A stretch of DNA of 33,224 nucleotides from CAZYYO01 sp964650965 (GTDB lineage Bacteria > Bacillota > Clostridia > Lachnospirales > Lachnospiraceae): NCBI GenBank assembly GCA_964650965.1, contig CAZYYO010000024.1:1-33224 (forward strand), in the 5' to 3' direction. Below the pieces are notes generated by a model, which was given only the letters and a program-made list of their open reading frames with translations, did not search any database and had not been told where the DNA came from. This document shows, piece after piece, positions 7,685 through 16,160 of this stretch. Numbering within the stretch: the stretch's first letter is position 1; each line of letters begins with the position of its first letter. A program made the position numbers and the translations under genes.

Positions 7685-9366
7685 TCTGCTTCCTCTTCTT
7701 CTATATAAGGTACGTCAATCCACACCTGGGTTCCTTCTCCCGGCTGGCTGGCAATATGTATCTTACCGGAGCCATGATAATAGAACTTCACACGCTTTCT
7801 GCAGTTCATAATACCAATGTGCTCATTTCCCATCTTATCCACATAGGTTAGCTGCTTGTTAATATAGGGAAGAACCTCCGGTTTGATTCCGCTTCCTGTA
7901 TCAATAATGGAGATATACAGCCGACTGTCCTGTCTTCGTATATTAATCAAAATCTCTATGGTAGCCCCGGGAACCAGAGCATATTTAATAGCATTTTCCA
8001 CAAAATTCTCTATTAAAAGTGGTGGTATCAGTGCACGCTCTGCATCCTGTGACATATTATACACACTGTTAAATCGATCAGGGAAGCGGATTTTCTGGAT
8101 TCCCAGGTAGCTTTCTACAAAGCTCATTTCCTTCTTCACCGATACCATAGTCTCTGTTTCCTTCAAGACATAGCGGAAATAATCCACCAGGTACAGGGAA
8201 AATTCCTGGATACTCTTATCATTATGCACCTGCGCCATACTATAGATTAAGTTAAAGGAATTTAACAGCATGTGGGGATTCACACGAAGCTTCAGGTTAT
8301 CTAGCTGTACATCATACAGCTGCCGTGCCTTTCTTCTGCCTTCTTCCATTTCACTGGCCATTTCATTATAGTTTTCGAACATATTTCGAAAATCCGTAGA
8401 TTCATTTTCGGCAATGGGAGCAATACGATAGTAGCTTCCCGTCTGCTCCTTCATTTTGCTTAACGCTGTATTCATTTCCTGAATGGGACGCACTACCCAT
8501 CGGCGCACCATCGACCAGAAAATAAAAAGGAATACACCCTCTAGTACCACTACGGCAATTAACAGTGCAAAGGACCAGCCAACCTTTTGAAACAAGGTAG
8601 AGGATGGTACACGAATGGCTGCCTTGAAATTCTCCTGGGTTCCATGCCACTGCAGATAGCGGAAGGTTCCTCCGGAATCCATAATGGCATCCCAGCTGGT
8701 GCGGGAAATCGGAGTGAAGGTTCCCTGATTTATCATAATAATCTTCGTTCCATCTGTCAGATAGAAATCATCCTTCTTCAATTCCTCTGAGAAGTTCATT
8801 CCCTGAAGCACCTTGTCTAAATCAATAAACAGCCCTACATCATACTGAGAATATCCGTACATACGAATAAGAAAATATTTCTTATCCAGCTGAAACAAAC
8901 GCCACCCATTGGTGGTACCCTGGGGCACTCCGTGGGTAAGCAGCTTGGTGCGGTAGGTGTCCATTTCATCATAATCATAAACATTATAATCATAATGGGT
9001 ATACATCTGTACATTATTCTTATCGTAAATATATACGAAGCCTGGAAGCTGGGATTCAAAGTTCTCTCCCATATCCTGGGCAAATTCATAATTAAATACC
9101 TCATCATGATTGGAGGTAAGTGCCAGCTTGGCCACATTCTCTGAAACAAGGCGGTCTACATTATTCTCAATCACTGACATATGCACCTGCATAATAGACC
9201 ATTCACTGTTTAGCTCTGTCTGATAGGCTGTATAGGTCTGTTCCGAAGAAATTCCAACAATGATGCTGGCGATGGTTACAGTAATAATGCCAAGAGGAAC
9301 GAATGTCGCGGCAAGGGTCAGGACAAATTTCCCTGCAATACTTTTCATTTTCAATTTCTCAAACAT
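7672..9366 (-). CDS. Sensor histidine kinase, YesM type
   Basis: A 564-residue membrane kinase from the chosen start at 9366 (MFEKLKMKSIAG), which has AGGAG at the right distance. In-frame starts further upstream run into the promoter and terminator. The first membrane segment (about 13-38), an extracellular sensing region, a second membrane segment (about 265-290) and a HAMP-like stretch (VVRPIQEMNTALSKM) precede the kinase core. The phosphoaccepting His365 lies in RVNPHMLLNSFNLI, the histidine-kinase type of LytS/YesM, where QINPHFLYNTLN is usual. The ATPase domain shows the N box LLIENFVENAIKYAL and IIDTGSGI. Together with the next two genes it forms a three-gene sensory operon, likely reporting an extracellular sugar. 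Confidence 0.93.
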   Translation of the reverse strand: MFEKLKMKSIAGKFVLTLAATFVPLGIITVTIASIIVGISSEQTYTAYQTELNSEWSIMQVHMSVIENNVDRLVSENVAKLALTSNHDEVFNYEFAQDMGENFESQLPGFVYIYDKNNVQMYTHYDYNVYDYDEMDTYRTKLLTHGVPQGTTNGWRLFQLDKKYFLIRMYGYSQYDVGLFIDLDKVLQGMNFSEELKKDDFYLTDGTKIIMINQGTFTPISRTSWDAIMDSGGTFRYLQWHGTQENFKAAIRVPSSTLFQKVGWSFALLIAVVVLEGVFLFIFWSMVRRWVVRPIQEMNTALSKMKEQTGSYYRIAPIAENESTDFRNMFENYNEMASEMEEGRRKARQLYDVQLDNLKLRVNPHMLLNSFNLIYSMAQVHNDKSIQEFSLYLVDYFRYVLKETETMVSVKKEMSFVESYLGIQKIRFPDRFNSVYNMSQDAERALIPPLLIENFVENAIKYALVPGATIEILINIRRQDSRLYISIIDTGSGIKPEVLPYINKQLTYVDKMGNEHIGIMNCRKRVKFYYHGSGKIHIASQPGEGTQVWIDVPYIEEEEAEWKY

Positions 9367-9394
9367 GCCTTGCTCCTCTCTGGTTTCTTCCTTT

Positions 9395-9423
9395 ATCATA
9401 ACAAGAATTCTCTTTTTCTTCAA
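9395..9423 (-). promoter_or_regulatory. Promoter of the sensor kinase operon
   Basis: Minus strand TTGAAG (9418-9423), 17 bases, TATGAT (9395-9400), about 30 bases upstream of the kinase ATG and just after the preceding terminator. Strong match and right place. Confidence 0.7.
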
Positions 9424-9431
9424 AGAGAAAA

Positions 9432-9458
9432 TGGCTGGATTATTATAACATCCAGCCA
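9432..9458 (-). terminator. Intrinsic terminator of the GH78/MATE/DUF4867 group
   Basis: TGGCTGGAT (9432-9440) pairs with ATCCAGCCA (9450-9458), loop of 9, followed on the minus strand by TTTTCTC. It separates the gene at 9505 from the kinase operon. Confidence 0.85.
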
Positions 9459-9504
9459 CATTTCTATTCTCTGCATTCCAAAATCTTCTGAAAATGCTTT
9501 TTTC

Positions 9505-10134
9505 TTATTTCAGGACAATATTTTCCCCTGTTAATCCAACATAAGCTCCCTTGCCGGCTTCCGGGCTGTCTGGATGAGCCAGGAGCCATTTGTTCTGGCA
9601 CCAAAGCATTGCATCCTCTTGGTTGCCTGCCTGTACCTTTGCCGGCTTCGCCTCATTGGTTCCCTTAGGAAGTACCACGCTGACTCTAAAGGGGTCTCCT
9701 GCTTTCGCTCCACATGGTGCATAGTGAAGAGAGGTTGCATATAGCTCCACTGCTGTTCCTGCCGGAACAAGAAATGCCTTTACATTCTTGGTATCAAACT
9801 TGTCATCTACGATTTCAGATTGAAGTCCTAACATAAGAATTACATCATTTCTTGCAACATTTACTTCGCTGCTTTTATGATATTCCAGACAGTTTAACGT
9901 ACTATTCACCCCATTGCAGTACCCAATCTGAATTGGCATTCCACCAAAGCTGCGATCTCTTAAATCTTCATATACCTTACAGCTTTCTAGGACTTCACTT
10001 CCTGGTGCATATACCGTGCCAGCCTCTGGTCTTGGACAGCTGTCTAACTTATCTAGAAGCTCTGTCCAGTCATACCCCTGCAGCACCTGTCCATATGCTT
10101 TAAATCTCTCGTCTGTAATTGAAATAATTTCCAT
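9505..10134 (-). CDS. DUF4867-like cupin-type protein
   Basis: A 209-residue soluble protein that looks like the DUF4867 family, recalled from its sequence and not checked by search. Family marks are LECLEYHKSSEV-like text (here NCLEYHKSSEVNVARNDVILMLG, around 82-104), FLVPAGTAVELYATSLHYAPC (about 121-141) and FRVSVVLPKGTN. The HKSSEV and ELYATSLHYAPC segments suggest a cupin-like beta barrel with possible metal or sugar ligands, near the ureidoglycolate-lyase fold. Function is not known; such genes sit beside carbohydrate genes, which fits a role in handling an unusual sugar or sugar acid. CTAAGGAGGAAAG precedes the ATG. It follows the MATE gene by 69 bases, with its own possible promoter. 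Confidence 0.8.
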   Translation of the reverse strand: MEIISITDERFKAYGQVLQGYDWTELLDKLDSCPRPEAGTVYAPGSEVLESCKVYEDLRDRSFGGMPIQIGYCNGVNSTLNCLEYHKSSEVNVARNDVILMLGLQSEIVDDKFDTKNVKAFLVPAGTAVELYATSLHYAPCGAKAGDPFRVSVVLPKGTNEAKPAKVQAGNQEDAMLWCQNKWLLAHPDSPEAGKGAYVGLTGENIVLK

Positions 10135-10172
10135 TTGCTTTCCTCCTTAGATATCTCCTGTATTTGTTATAA

Positions 10173-10200
10173 AGTATAGCACACCATATGGGAAATGTAA
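10173..10200 (-). promoter_or_regulatory. Candidate promoter of the DUF4867-like gene
   Basis: Minus strand TTACAT (10195-10200), 16 bases, TATACT (10173-10178), lying in the 69-base gap after the MATE gene. It would let the gene be expressed apart from the upstream pair. Confidence 0.45.
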
Positions 10201-10203
10201 TGG

Positions 10204-11538
10204 CTAAATTCCTCTTTGCCACTTTCTTTTTCGGTATCTTCCAATACACAGCAGGCAGGAAAACGCCGAGGAGCATACCTGGGCTACCCAGATACCCCAC
10301 ACACCAATAAATGGGATGCTTTTAAATAACAAGATAAATGCCGCTCTTCCTAGAACCTCTAAAATTCCACAGACAAATGCAAATGCCCCGTCTCCTGCTC
10401 CATTTAAGGTTGCTTTATATACAAAGTTACCACTCATAAAGAAATAGGAAATGCAGGTAATCAGCAGTGCAATTCCTGACATATAAATTACCTGGCTATC
10501 CGTTACAAAGAGACTGACGATTGGCTTTCTAAATATTACAATAGCGATGGAGATGATTGCTGATATCCCCAGCATAAACCGAAAGCACTTTGTGGTCATC
10601 TCATCTACTCTGTCATAACGCTTTGCTCCCACGTTCTGTCCGGTAAATGTAGCACAAGCAGTTCCCAGGGAACCGTAAGGCATACTAACCAGCTCGATGA
10701 TACGATTGCTTACTGCAAAGGCTGACATGACAGTACTTCCAAAGGAATTTACCACACTTTGCACCACCACTCCGCCAAGGCTTCCTGTTGCACTTTGCAT
10801 GGCAAGGGGAACCCCAAGATATACGGTCTTCTTAATAATACCGTTATTCCATCGAAAATGCTCACCCTTCAAATGAAAAATGGTATTATGCCTTACTGCA
10901 TATAGAATAGAGCCTGCTGCAGCAAAAATTTGGGCAATCACCGTAGCATAGGCGGCTCCTGCCACTCCCCACTGAAAGAAATAGACGAACAGCACATCTA
11001 ATCCTGCATTGATGACACTAGATAGCAGCATAAAATACAAAGGGGTCTTAGAGTCTCCCAATGCTCGCAAAATAGAGGAAATCGTATTATAAGCGCCTGT
11101 CACCAGCAGTGCTCCACACATAATCACCATATAGGTCATGGCATCCTGATAATTCTCTCCCGGAACATTCATCCCTATGAGAATTGGTCTGGCACATGCA
11201 ATGCCAAGGATACTCATAAGCCCACTGGAGATTGCTATAGGATAGATGGAATTGCCAATGGCACATTGTACATCTCTATCATTGCCCCCTCCGTAATGCT
11301 GGGCAATATAAATATTTACCCCACAGCTCATTCCATTAATCAATGCAAAGAACAGATTGATAATGCTAGACACTGCTCCCACAGAGCCTAAGGCAGATGC
11401 ACCAATACATCTGCCTACAATCATGGAATCCACCAGGGTATATAATTGTTGAAAAACATTGCCAATGAGAAGTGGCCAGGTAAAGCTCCATATGTGCCTG
11501 CCTACACTTCCCTGTGTCATTTTTATCCGATTACTCAC
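10204..11538 (-). CDS. MATE family multidrug/organic cation antiporter
   Basis: A 444-residue inner-membrane protein with about 12 hydrophobic segments, normal for the family. Family text includes WPLLIGNVFQQLYTLVDSMIVGR (20-42) and, in the second half, the related AVSNRIIELVSMPYGSLGTACATFTGQNVGAKR. It would export small molecules in exchange for Na+ or H+. The start is a GTG (11538) with AAAGGGAAG upstream. It lies 48 bases after the GH78-like gene with no terminator between, so it is probably co-transcribed with it. That is an unusual partner for a glycosidase and may point to export of a released aglycone or toxic plant compound; this is inference. Confidence 0.92.
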   Translation of the reverse strand: MSNRIKMTQGSVGRHIWSFTWPLLIGNVFQQLYTLVDSMIVGRCIGASALGSVGAVSSIINLFFALINGMSCGVNIYIAQHYGGGNDRDVQCAIGNSIYPIAISSGLMSILGIACARPILIGMNVPGENYQDAMTYMVIMCGALLVTGAYNTISSILRALGDSKTPLYFMLLSSVINAGLDVLFVYFFQWGVAGAAYATVIAQIFAAAGSILYAVRHNTIFHLKGEHFRWNNGIIKKTVYLGVPLAMQSATGSLGGVVVQSVVNSFGSTVMSAFAVSNRIIELVSMPYGSLGTACATFTGQNVGAKRYDRVDEMTTKCFRFMLGISAIISIAIVIFRKPIVSLFVTDSQVIYMSGIALLITCISYFFMSGNFVYKATLNGAGDGAFAFVCGILEVLGRAAFILLFKSIPFIGVWGIWVAQVCSSAFSCLLCIGRYRKRKWQRGI

Positions 11539-11586
11539 AAATTTCTTCCCTTTACAATCACTGTATGTTTCTGAAATTACTCTATA

Positions 11587-13968
11587 TTATGATTCCAAAA
11601 TATAGTTCATTCCCGAATCCAGACGTCTGCGGCTTCCATCATGCATTTCCAGTTCTGCCAGCATTCCCTCCGGCAGATCCAGCTTATAGCTCCAGCCATT
11701 ATCCGTCTTCACGTACTCAAATAGAATATTTCCCTGAGGTGTCACTACCTCCCCGTGAAGATCATCTAAATAAGCCGGATTCGGTCGTACTATAATCTCC
11801 TTCCAACCGGGGGTCGCAGACTGTATGCCTGCCATGGTTCGCACCATCTCATACATGGGAAGTGCACTCCATGCATGGCATTCGCTTCTTCCCTCATTGG
11901 GTACCTCAGGGCAGGTGGTATTACCTCTGGCAATCAGGCCAATCCAATCCTGCATCTGTGTCTTGGTCCATTGATATACTCCTGCTTTCTCGCAGGCACG
12001 GAACCATTCATAGGAGGTGGAGAAGGAACAGGTAATCACATCCGGCTCCAGGGCATGACTAATCATGATTCTTGCCCCTTCCGGTTCTACCATATCATTT
12101 AAGATGGCCCAGGCCTGGGCATGTCGAGAATATACCTCTACCTGTGGTCCCTCCCGGAACATATGACGCTTCTCACTCCAGCACTGGCGCCACAAACGGC
12201 TAAGCAGCTTCTCTCTGCGAATATCATATTCTGCAGCAATGCCTTCTCTTCCAAGAGCTTTATAGATATCTGCTCCTCGCTTCAATGCATAGGCATACAT
12301 CAAATTAATAATGGTAGAGGGGCCCTGCAGGGTAGCATCAGGTGCTCCTGCTGTCTCATTCCACTGGTCTCTCCAGTCTACAAACTGCCAGAATCCAATA
12401 TCCTGTACCAATCCCTTTTGATTCAAATGACGGTCATAATAATTAATAATTCCATCTACATCTGGGGAATATTCCCGTAATACCTCTTTGTCCCCTGTCT
12501 GCTGATAATATTCCTGAAGCATAAAGATGTAATATAATGAAAAGGTAGAAATAATCTGTCCATAGCAGGATGGAAATCTTCCCTGTATCAGTCCCTCTTT
12601 GGATTTGGAATTATGAAGGTCATCAATACATTTTCTGGCAAGACGTGTGTCATTGCTTACTGTATAATTAAATAGCATCTGTAGTCTGGAATCCATAGGG
12701 TACTGCAGCTGTTCATAGAAAGGACAGTCCATATAGGTCTCCACCATGCAGTTCTCCAGAGTTCGAACACACATATCCCACAGCTGTCCTACCCATTCCT
12801 CGCAGGAGCGAATCTTAGAGCCGATCTCTATGGGATATCCCGTCTTACGAATCACCGGTGTCTTCATAATCACCGGCTCCTCTGCAGCTTCTATGGTTAT
12901 CTGCAGATAAAGGAAGGTCTTATACCAGAAGGGTTCGTAGGTAAAATCACTGCCATCTAAGATAATGTGCTCTACAATTCCATCTAAGTGTCCTCTCTCC
13001 CAATCATGGATTGGAATAGGAGTTCCTTCTAATTCAAAACGTTCTGCATAACGCAAGCTCACCCTGGCACCCTTACCACCTGTGAAATGATATTGCATCT
13101 GTGCATTCAGCTCAACTCCTGCACTTAGAATCAAGCTGGTTGTTTTACCTGGTAAGACTTCAATGCTTCCTGTATCTAGGATTTCTGCTGCAAGTCCTGT
13201 TTCTTTCGCTCCATTTACTATGGTCTGGGGTGTTACAATCTCTTCTGCAAAGGCTGTCTCTCTCTCATATAAGAGGGGAATTGGTCGTGGCATCACCTCA
13301 TAGGGATTTATAAAGCCTACTCTTCGATAGAAGTCACTGGTCTCAACCTCTCCCTTATCTTCCGGAATTGCCCAGGAGTTGTCATCATAGTCTACCTGCT
13401 TCCAATTGCTTAAGCTGCGGTTAAAATCTATTTCTTCTACTGTTCCACCAAGATTCTCACAATTCTTGATAGATTTCAGATAGAAGCTTCCATCCAGATA
13501 CACCTTCCAGGGAGCACTGCCGGTAGAAATGCTTCCTACTACCTGTCCTTCCTGATTCTTCAGCTCTCCCATGATGGCAAGACGATGCACGCCTCCTGGA
13601 GTCTTCACTCCAACAATTGCTGCCCGCTCCGTTGCTATTGGTGCAATACTGGCGTCATTATAGAGAACCTGTACAGCAATGATATTCCTGCCCTTCTTAA
13701 GATAAGCTCCTACTTCCACTGTATCATAGAAGAACCGCTTCTCATCTCCCTTGGCAGAGCCGGACAATATCGGCTTTTCATTAATCCACAGGCGATATCT
13801 GGAATTGGCAGCAATCTGTATGATCATGCTTCTTCCGTCCATGGATGCTTCTGCCACATCTAAGATACACCGATAATAGGCGAACCTTCCAGAGAGATTT
13901 CCCGGATAAATCTTCCACTTCTCATATTCCCTTTCTGGCACTGTCAGCCACTTGGTTTTTCCCCACAT
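11587..13968 (-). CDS. Alpha-L-rhamnosidase-like enzyme (GH78 type)
   Basis: A 793-residue cytoplasmic enzyme (no signal peptide) expected to remove alpha-L-rhamnose from glycans or plant glycosides. N-terminal beta-sandwich domains (about 30-330) with RYRLWINEKPILSG precede an (alpha/alpha)6 barrel. Barrel motifs are VETYMDCPFYEQLQYPMDSR (410-429), with Glu419 at the usual catalytic-acid segment, and EGRSECHAWSALPMYE with Glu696. A short C-terminal beta domain follows (IIVRPNPAYLDDLHGEVVTPQGNI). The start at 13968 is chosen because GGAGGG (13976-13981) lies 7 bases before it. An ATG at 13992 falls inside a hairpin repeat. Related families with the same fold exist, so the exact sugar is uncertain. 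Confidence 0.88.
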   Translation of the reverse strand: MWGKTKWLTVPEREYEKWKIYPGNLSGRFAYYRCILDVAEASMDGRSMIIQIAANSRYRLWINEKPILSGSAKGDEKRFFYDTVEVGAYLKKGRNIIAVQVLYNDASIAPIATERAAIVGVKTPGGVHRLAIMGELKNQEGQVVGSISTGSAPWKVYLDGSFYLKSIKNCENLGGTVEEIDFNRSLSNWKQVDYDDNSWAIPEDKGEVETSDFYRRVGFINPYEVMPRPIPLLYERETAFAEEIVTPQTIVNGAKETGLAAEILDTGSIEVLPGKTTSLILSAGVELNAQMQYHFTGGKGARVSLRYAERFELEGTPIPIHDWERGHLDGIVEHIILDGSDFTYEPFWYKTFLYLQITIEAAEEPVIMKTPVIRKTGYPIEIGSKIRSCEEWVGQLWDMCVRTLENCMVETYMDCPFYEQLQYPMDSRLQMLFNYTVSNDTRLARKCIDDLHNSKSKEGLIQGRFPSCYGQIISTFSLYYIFMLQEYYQQTGDKEVLREYSPDVDGIINYYDRHLNQKGLVQDIGFWQFVDWRDQWNETAGAPDATLQGPSTIINLMYAYALKRGADIYKALGREGIAAEYDIRREKLLSRLWRQCWSEKRHMFREGPQVEVYSRHAQAWAILNDMVEPEGARIMISHALEPDVITCSFSTSYEWFRACEKAGVYQWTKTQMQDWIGLIARGNTTCPEVPNEGRSECHAWSALPMYEMVRTMAGIQSATPGWKEIIVRPNPAYLDDLHGEVVTPQGNILFEYVKTDNGWSYKLDLPEGMLAELEMHDGSRRRLDSGMNYILES

Positions 13969-13984
13969 ATTTTTGCCCTCCGTA

Positions 13985-14032
13985 TTGAACATCAGTCCAT
14001 TTTAAATTTGCCTTCGGCAAATGGACTGACGC
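13985..14032. repeat. Hairpin repeat, copy 1 (48 bases)
   Basis: On the minus strand it starts GCGTCAGTCCATTTGCC, has a GAA loop, and ends TGGACTGATGTTCAA. CAGTCCA pairs with TGGACTG and ATTTGCC with GGCAAAT, with a short bulge. It is nearly identical to 14071-14117. It ends four bases before the ribosome binding site of the GH78-like gene. Confidence 0.85.
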
Positions 14033-14036
14033 TACA

Positions 14037-14063
14037 TGTCAAGTTTTCATAGAAAACTTGACA
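14037..14063. repeat. 12-bp perfect hairpin between the two repeat copies
   Basis: TGTCAAGTTTTC (14037-14048) pairs with GAAAACTTGACA (14052-14063) over an ATA loop. With the two flanking copies it forms a row of three hairpins of about 130 bases. Confidence 0.9.
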
Positions 14064-14070
14064 CAATTTC

Positions 14071-14117
14071 TTGAACATCAGTCTATCTGAATTTGCCTTC
14101 GACAAATGGACTGACGC
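14071..14117. repeat. Hairpin repeat, copy 2 (47 bases)
   Basis: Same orientation and layout as 13985-14032, differing mainly in a 7-8 base bulge (TATCTGA versus CATTTTAA, plus strand) and one stem base. The stem change (GTC opposite GGC on the minus strand) keeps pairing as a G-U wobble. Confidence 0.85.
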
Positions 14118-14147
14118 AACCTACTTATTGGTATTTCCTTAAAAAAA

Positions 14148-14187
14148 CAGCCAGACGCTCTTCCCATATGGAAAATCCGTCTGGCTG
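14148..14187 (-). terminator. Intrinsic terminator of the ABC importer operon
   Basis: CAGCCAGACG (14148-14157) pairs with CGTCTGGCTG (14178-14187), followed on the minus strand by seven T. It lies 16 bases after the last permease gene. Confidence 0.93.
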
Positions 14188-14203
14188 CGTATCAAAAAGG
14201 AGG

Positions 14204-15130
14204 TTAACCTTTAATACCACCTGCAATAACACCCTTCTCCAACTTATCCTGGAAGAATGGGAATAACAGTATAATTGGCAGTGTTGCCGCCACAATAACT
14301 GCGTATTGTATTAGGAATCGGTTATAATCCGGATTGGACGATCGCAGGAAGTTGGCATTATCTGCCACAATCTGCTTAATCCACAGCTGTAATGGCCACA
14401 GATTCTTCTTATTGGTTACATAGATAGATGCCTGCATCCAGGAATTCCACTGTCCTACTACAGAGTTTAAGATAATTACCGCTCCCAGATTCATTGCCTG
14501 AGGCAGCATAACCTGCCACATGGTTCGAAACTGGCTGGCACCATCAATTCGTGCTGCCTCATACATCTCATGCGGAACGGAATTGAATGCATTCATCATC
14601 ATAATCATAAACATGGAATTGGTACATCCCGGAATTAACAATGCCCATCTGGTTCCTACCCAGCCCAGGCTCTTAATAACCATATAGGTTGGTACCATAC
14701 CACCACCAAACAGCATGGTTACCATAAGAATCAACGCTACCGGTTTCTTCAGCTTTGTGTCTACATGAAGGGCATAACCCATGGTTGCTGCCAGCATAAA
14801 TCCAATGGCTGTTGCACCTACGGTATAGATAATGGCATTCATATATCCACTGATAATACTGGAGTCCTGGAAAATCAGACTATAGCCCTTCAGATTAAAC
14901 TCTCCAACCCATTTCAATAATAATCCCTTATGTGCCATTGCCAGCTTACCGTCTGATACGGACAGCATTACTACATGCCACATAGGAATGACGGAGGCTG
15001 CTGCAACCAGGGCTACACAGATATAGATAATCACATCTGCAATACGGTCTCCAATGGATTTTCGCTCTACCATATGGAGGGATGTATCGTTTTCTTCTAA
15101 CTTCTGTCTTCTTCTACTTATTATACTCAT
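14204..15130 (-). CDS. ABC sugar importer permease, LplC/YtcP type
   Basis: A 308-residue inner-membrane permease with six membrane segments. The coupling loop that contacts the ATPase is EMYEAARIDGASQFRTMWQVMLPQA (about 189-213), the EAA motif. The C-terminal FFQDKLEKGVIAGGIKG is typical of the carbohydrate-uptake-1 group (LplC/YtcP). It pairs with the permease upstream, 19 bases away, and the solute-binding lipoprotein. No ATPase gene is in the window, so a shared MsmX-type ATPase encoded elsewhere is expected. AAAGGAGAGATG lies before the ATG. Confidence 0.94.
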   Translation of the reverse strand: MSIISRRRQKLEENDTSLHMVERKSIGDRIADVIIYICVALVAAASVIPMWHVVMLSVSDGKLAMAHKGLLLKWVGEFNLKGYSLIFQDSSIISGYMNAIIYTVGATAIGFMLAATMGYALHVDTKLKKPVALILMVTMLFGGGMVPTYMVIKSLGWVGTRWALLIPGCTNSMFMIMMMNAFNSVPHEMYEAARIDGASQFRTMWQVMLPQAMNLGAVIILNSVVGQWNSWMQASIYVTNKKNLWPLQLWIKQIVADNANFLRSSNPDYNRFLIQYAVIVAATLPIILLFPFFQDKLEKGVIAGGIKG

Positions 15131-15149
15131 AGCTTACATCTCTCCTTTC

Positions 15150-16100
15150 TTAGAATAATGAGCTTCCTGCCACCTTACGACTTAAGGTATTGGAGCCAAC
15201 CAACAATACAGTACTAACTACAGACTGGAATAAACCGGAGGCTGCTGACAAGCTGTAATTGGTTGCTGTTCCAAAGGCCATTCGGTATGTATAGGTAAAT
15301 ACCGTATCTGCAACGGGATATGTAGACGGCATGTACAGAAGCAGAATGCTGTCAAATCCAGATACAAAGCAGGTACCAACACCAATAACGAACATCATTG
15401 CTACCGTTGGCAGAATACATGGGATAGTGATACGAAACAGCCGCTGTCCCCGGGTTGCGCCATCGATGGCTGCCGCCTCGTGAAGGTCACCACTAACGGT
15501 GGAAATAGCTGCTACATACATAATGGAACCCCAGCCGATTCCCTGCCAGATTCCCATTAGCAGTAAAATAATCCAGAAAATAGGAATGTGTGCATTTGCC
15601 AGCCAGTTCTGGTTATCTAATCCAAATACATTGGTTAAGAATAAGGTAATTGGACCATCCTTACCAATAAACACCTGTACCAGGGAGCAAACAACTACGG
15701 CTGCTACAAAGTTAGGCAAATACGATAAGGTTTGGCAGAAGCGCTTAAATCGCTTTGCCTCTACCAGACTTAATAAGCAGGCAAAGATAATTGGTGGCAG
15801 AAATCCAAGGGTTACTCGGATTAATGCAATACATATGGTATTTCTTAATGCAATAGGGAATTGTTCCCCTGTAAATAAATCAATAAAGTTCTGAAATCCA
15901 ACCCATTGGCTTCCAAAATATCCTGTAGCTACCTTAAAATTCTCAAATGCCATTACAATACCGAACATTGGCAGGAAATGCAGTACTACCAAGTAAATGA
16001 TACTGGGCAGCATTAATACATATACAGGCCAGTTCTTACGAAAATCAACCTTCCAGCTAATCTTAGGTGGTTTGTAATTGGCTACGGTCTCTTGTGCCAT
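15150..16100 (-). CDS. ABC sugar importer permease, LplB/YteP type
   Basis: A 316-residue inner-membrane permease with six membrane segments. N-terminal text WPVYVLMLPSIIYLVVLHFLPMFGIVMAF and the EAA loop DLHEAAAIDGATRGQRLFRITIPCILP (about 201-227) place it in the LplB/YteP group, which moves complex oligosaccharides such as pectin-derived ones in the yes/lpl systems. It forms the heterodimer channel with the next permease. It follows the binding-protein gene by 83 bases that hold a hairpin. The start MAQETVANYK has an AGGAAGAGG site. Confidence 0.94.
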   Translation of the reverse strand: MAQETVANYKPPKISWKVDFRKNWPVYVLMLPSIIYLVVLHFLPMFGIVMAFENFKVATGYFGSQWVGFQNFIDLFTGEQFPIALRNTICIALIRVTLGFLPPIIFACLLSLVEAKRFKRFCQTLSYLPNFVAAVVVCSLVQVFIGKDGPITLFLTNVFGLDNQNWLANAHIPIFWIILLLMGIWQGIGWGSIMYVAAISTVSGDLHEAAAIDGATRGQRLFRITIPCILPTVAMMFVIGVGTCFVSGFDSILLLYMPSTYPVADTVFTYTYRMAFGTATNYSLSAASGLFQSVVSTVLLVGSNTLSRKVAGSSLF

Positions 16101-16124
16101 AATCCTCTTCCTCTCTTTCTAAAA

Positions 16125-16160
16125 GAATCCGTCAGGAAGAAAACTGCTCCCGACGGATTC
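16125..16160 (-). terminator. Hairpin between binding-protein and permease genes (weak terminator or mRNA stabiliser)
   Basis: GAATCCGTC (16125-16133) pairs with GACGGATTC (16152-16160); inner GGGAG and CTTCC can extend the stem. The minus strand continues TTTTAG, a weak tail. Such hairpins often lower permease output relative to the binding protein by partial stopping or by protecting the upstream mRNA. Confidence 0.6.

Noticed and set aside
9367..9459. Earlier in-frame starts of the sensor kinase
   Set aside because: They overlap the promoter at 9395-9423 or the terminator at 9432-9458; the ATG at 9366 has AGGAG at normal distance.
13969..13992. Earlier ATG (13992) as start of the GH78-like gene
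   Set aside because: It falls in the hairpin repeat and has no ribosome binding site, while GGAGGG is ideally placed for the ATG at 13968.
13985..14117. CRISPR array
   Set aside because: There are only two copies of a self-complementary unit, the spacer is itself a perfect hairpin, and no cas genes are nearby.
14173..14182. AAATCCGTCT as a further copy of the operator half-site
   Set aside because: It is part of the terminator stem of the importer operon, has only 7 of 10 matching bases, has no partner at 21 bases and no promoter at the expected distance.
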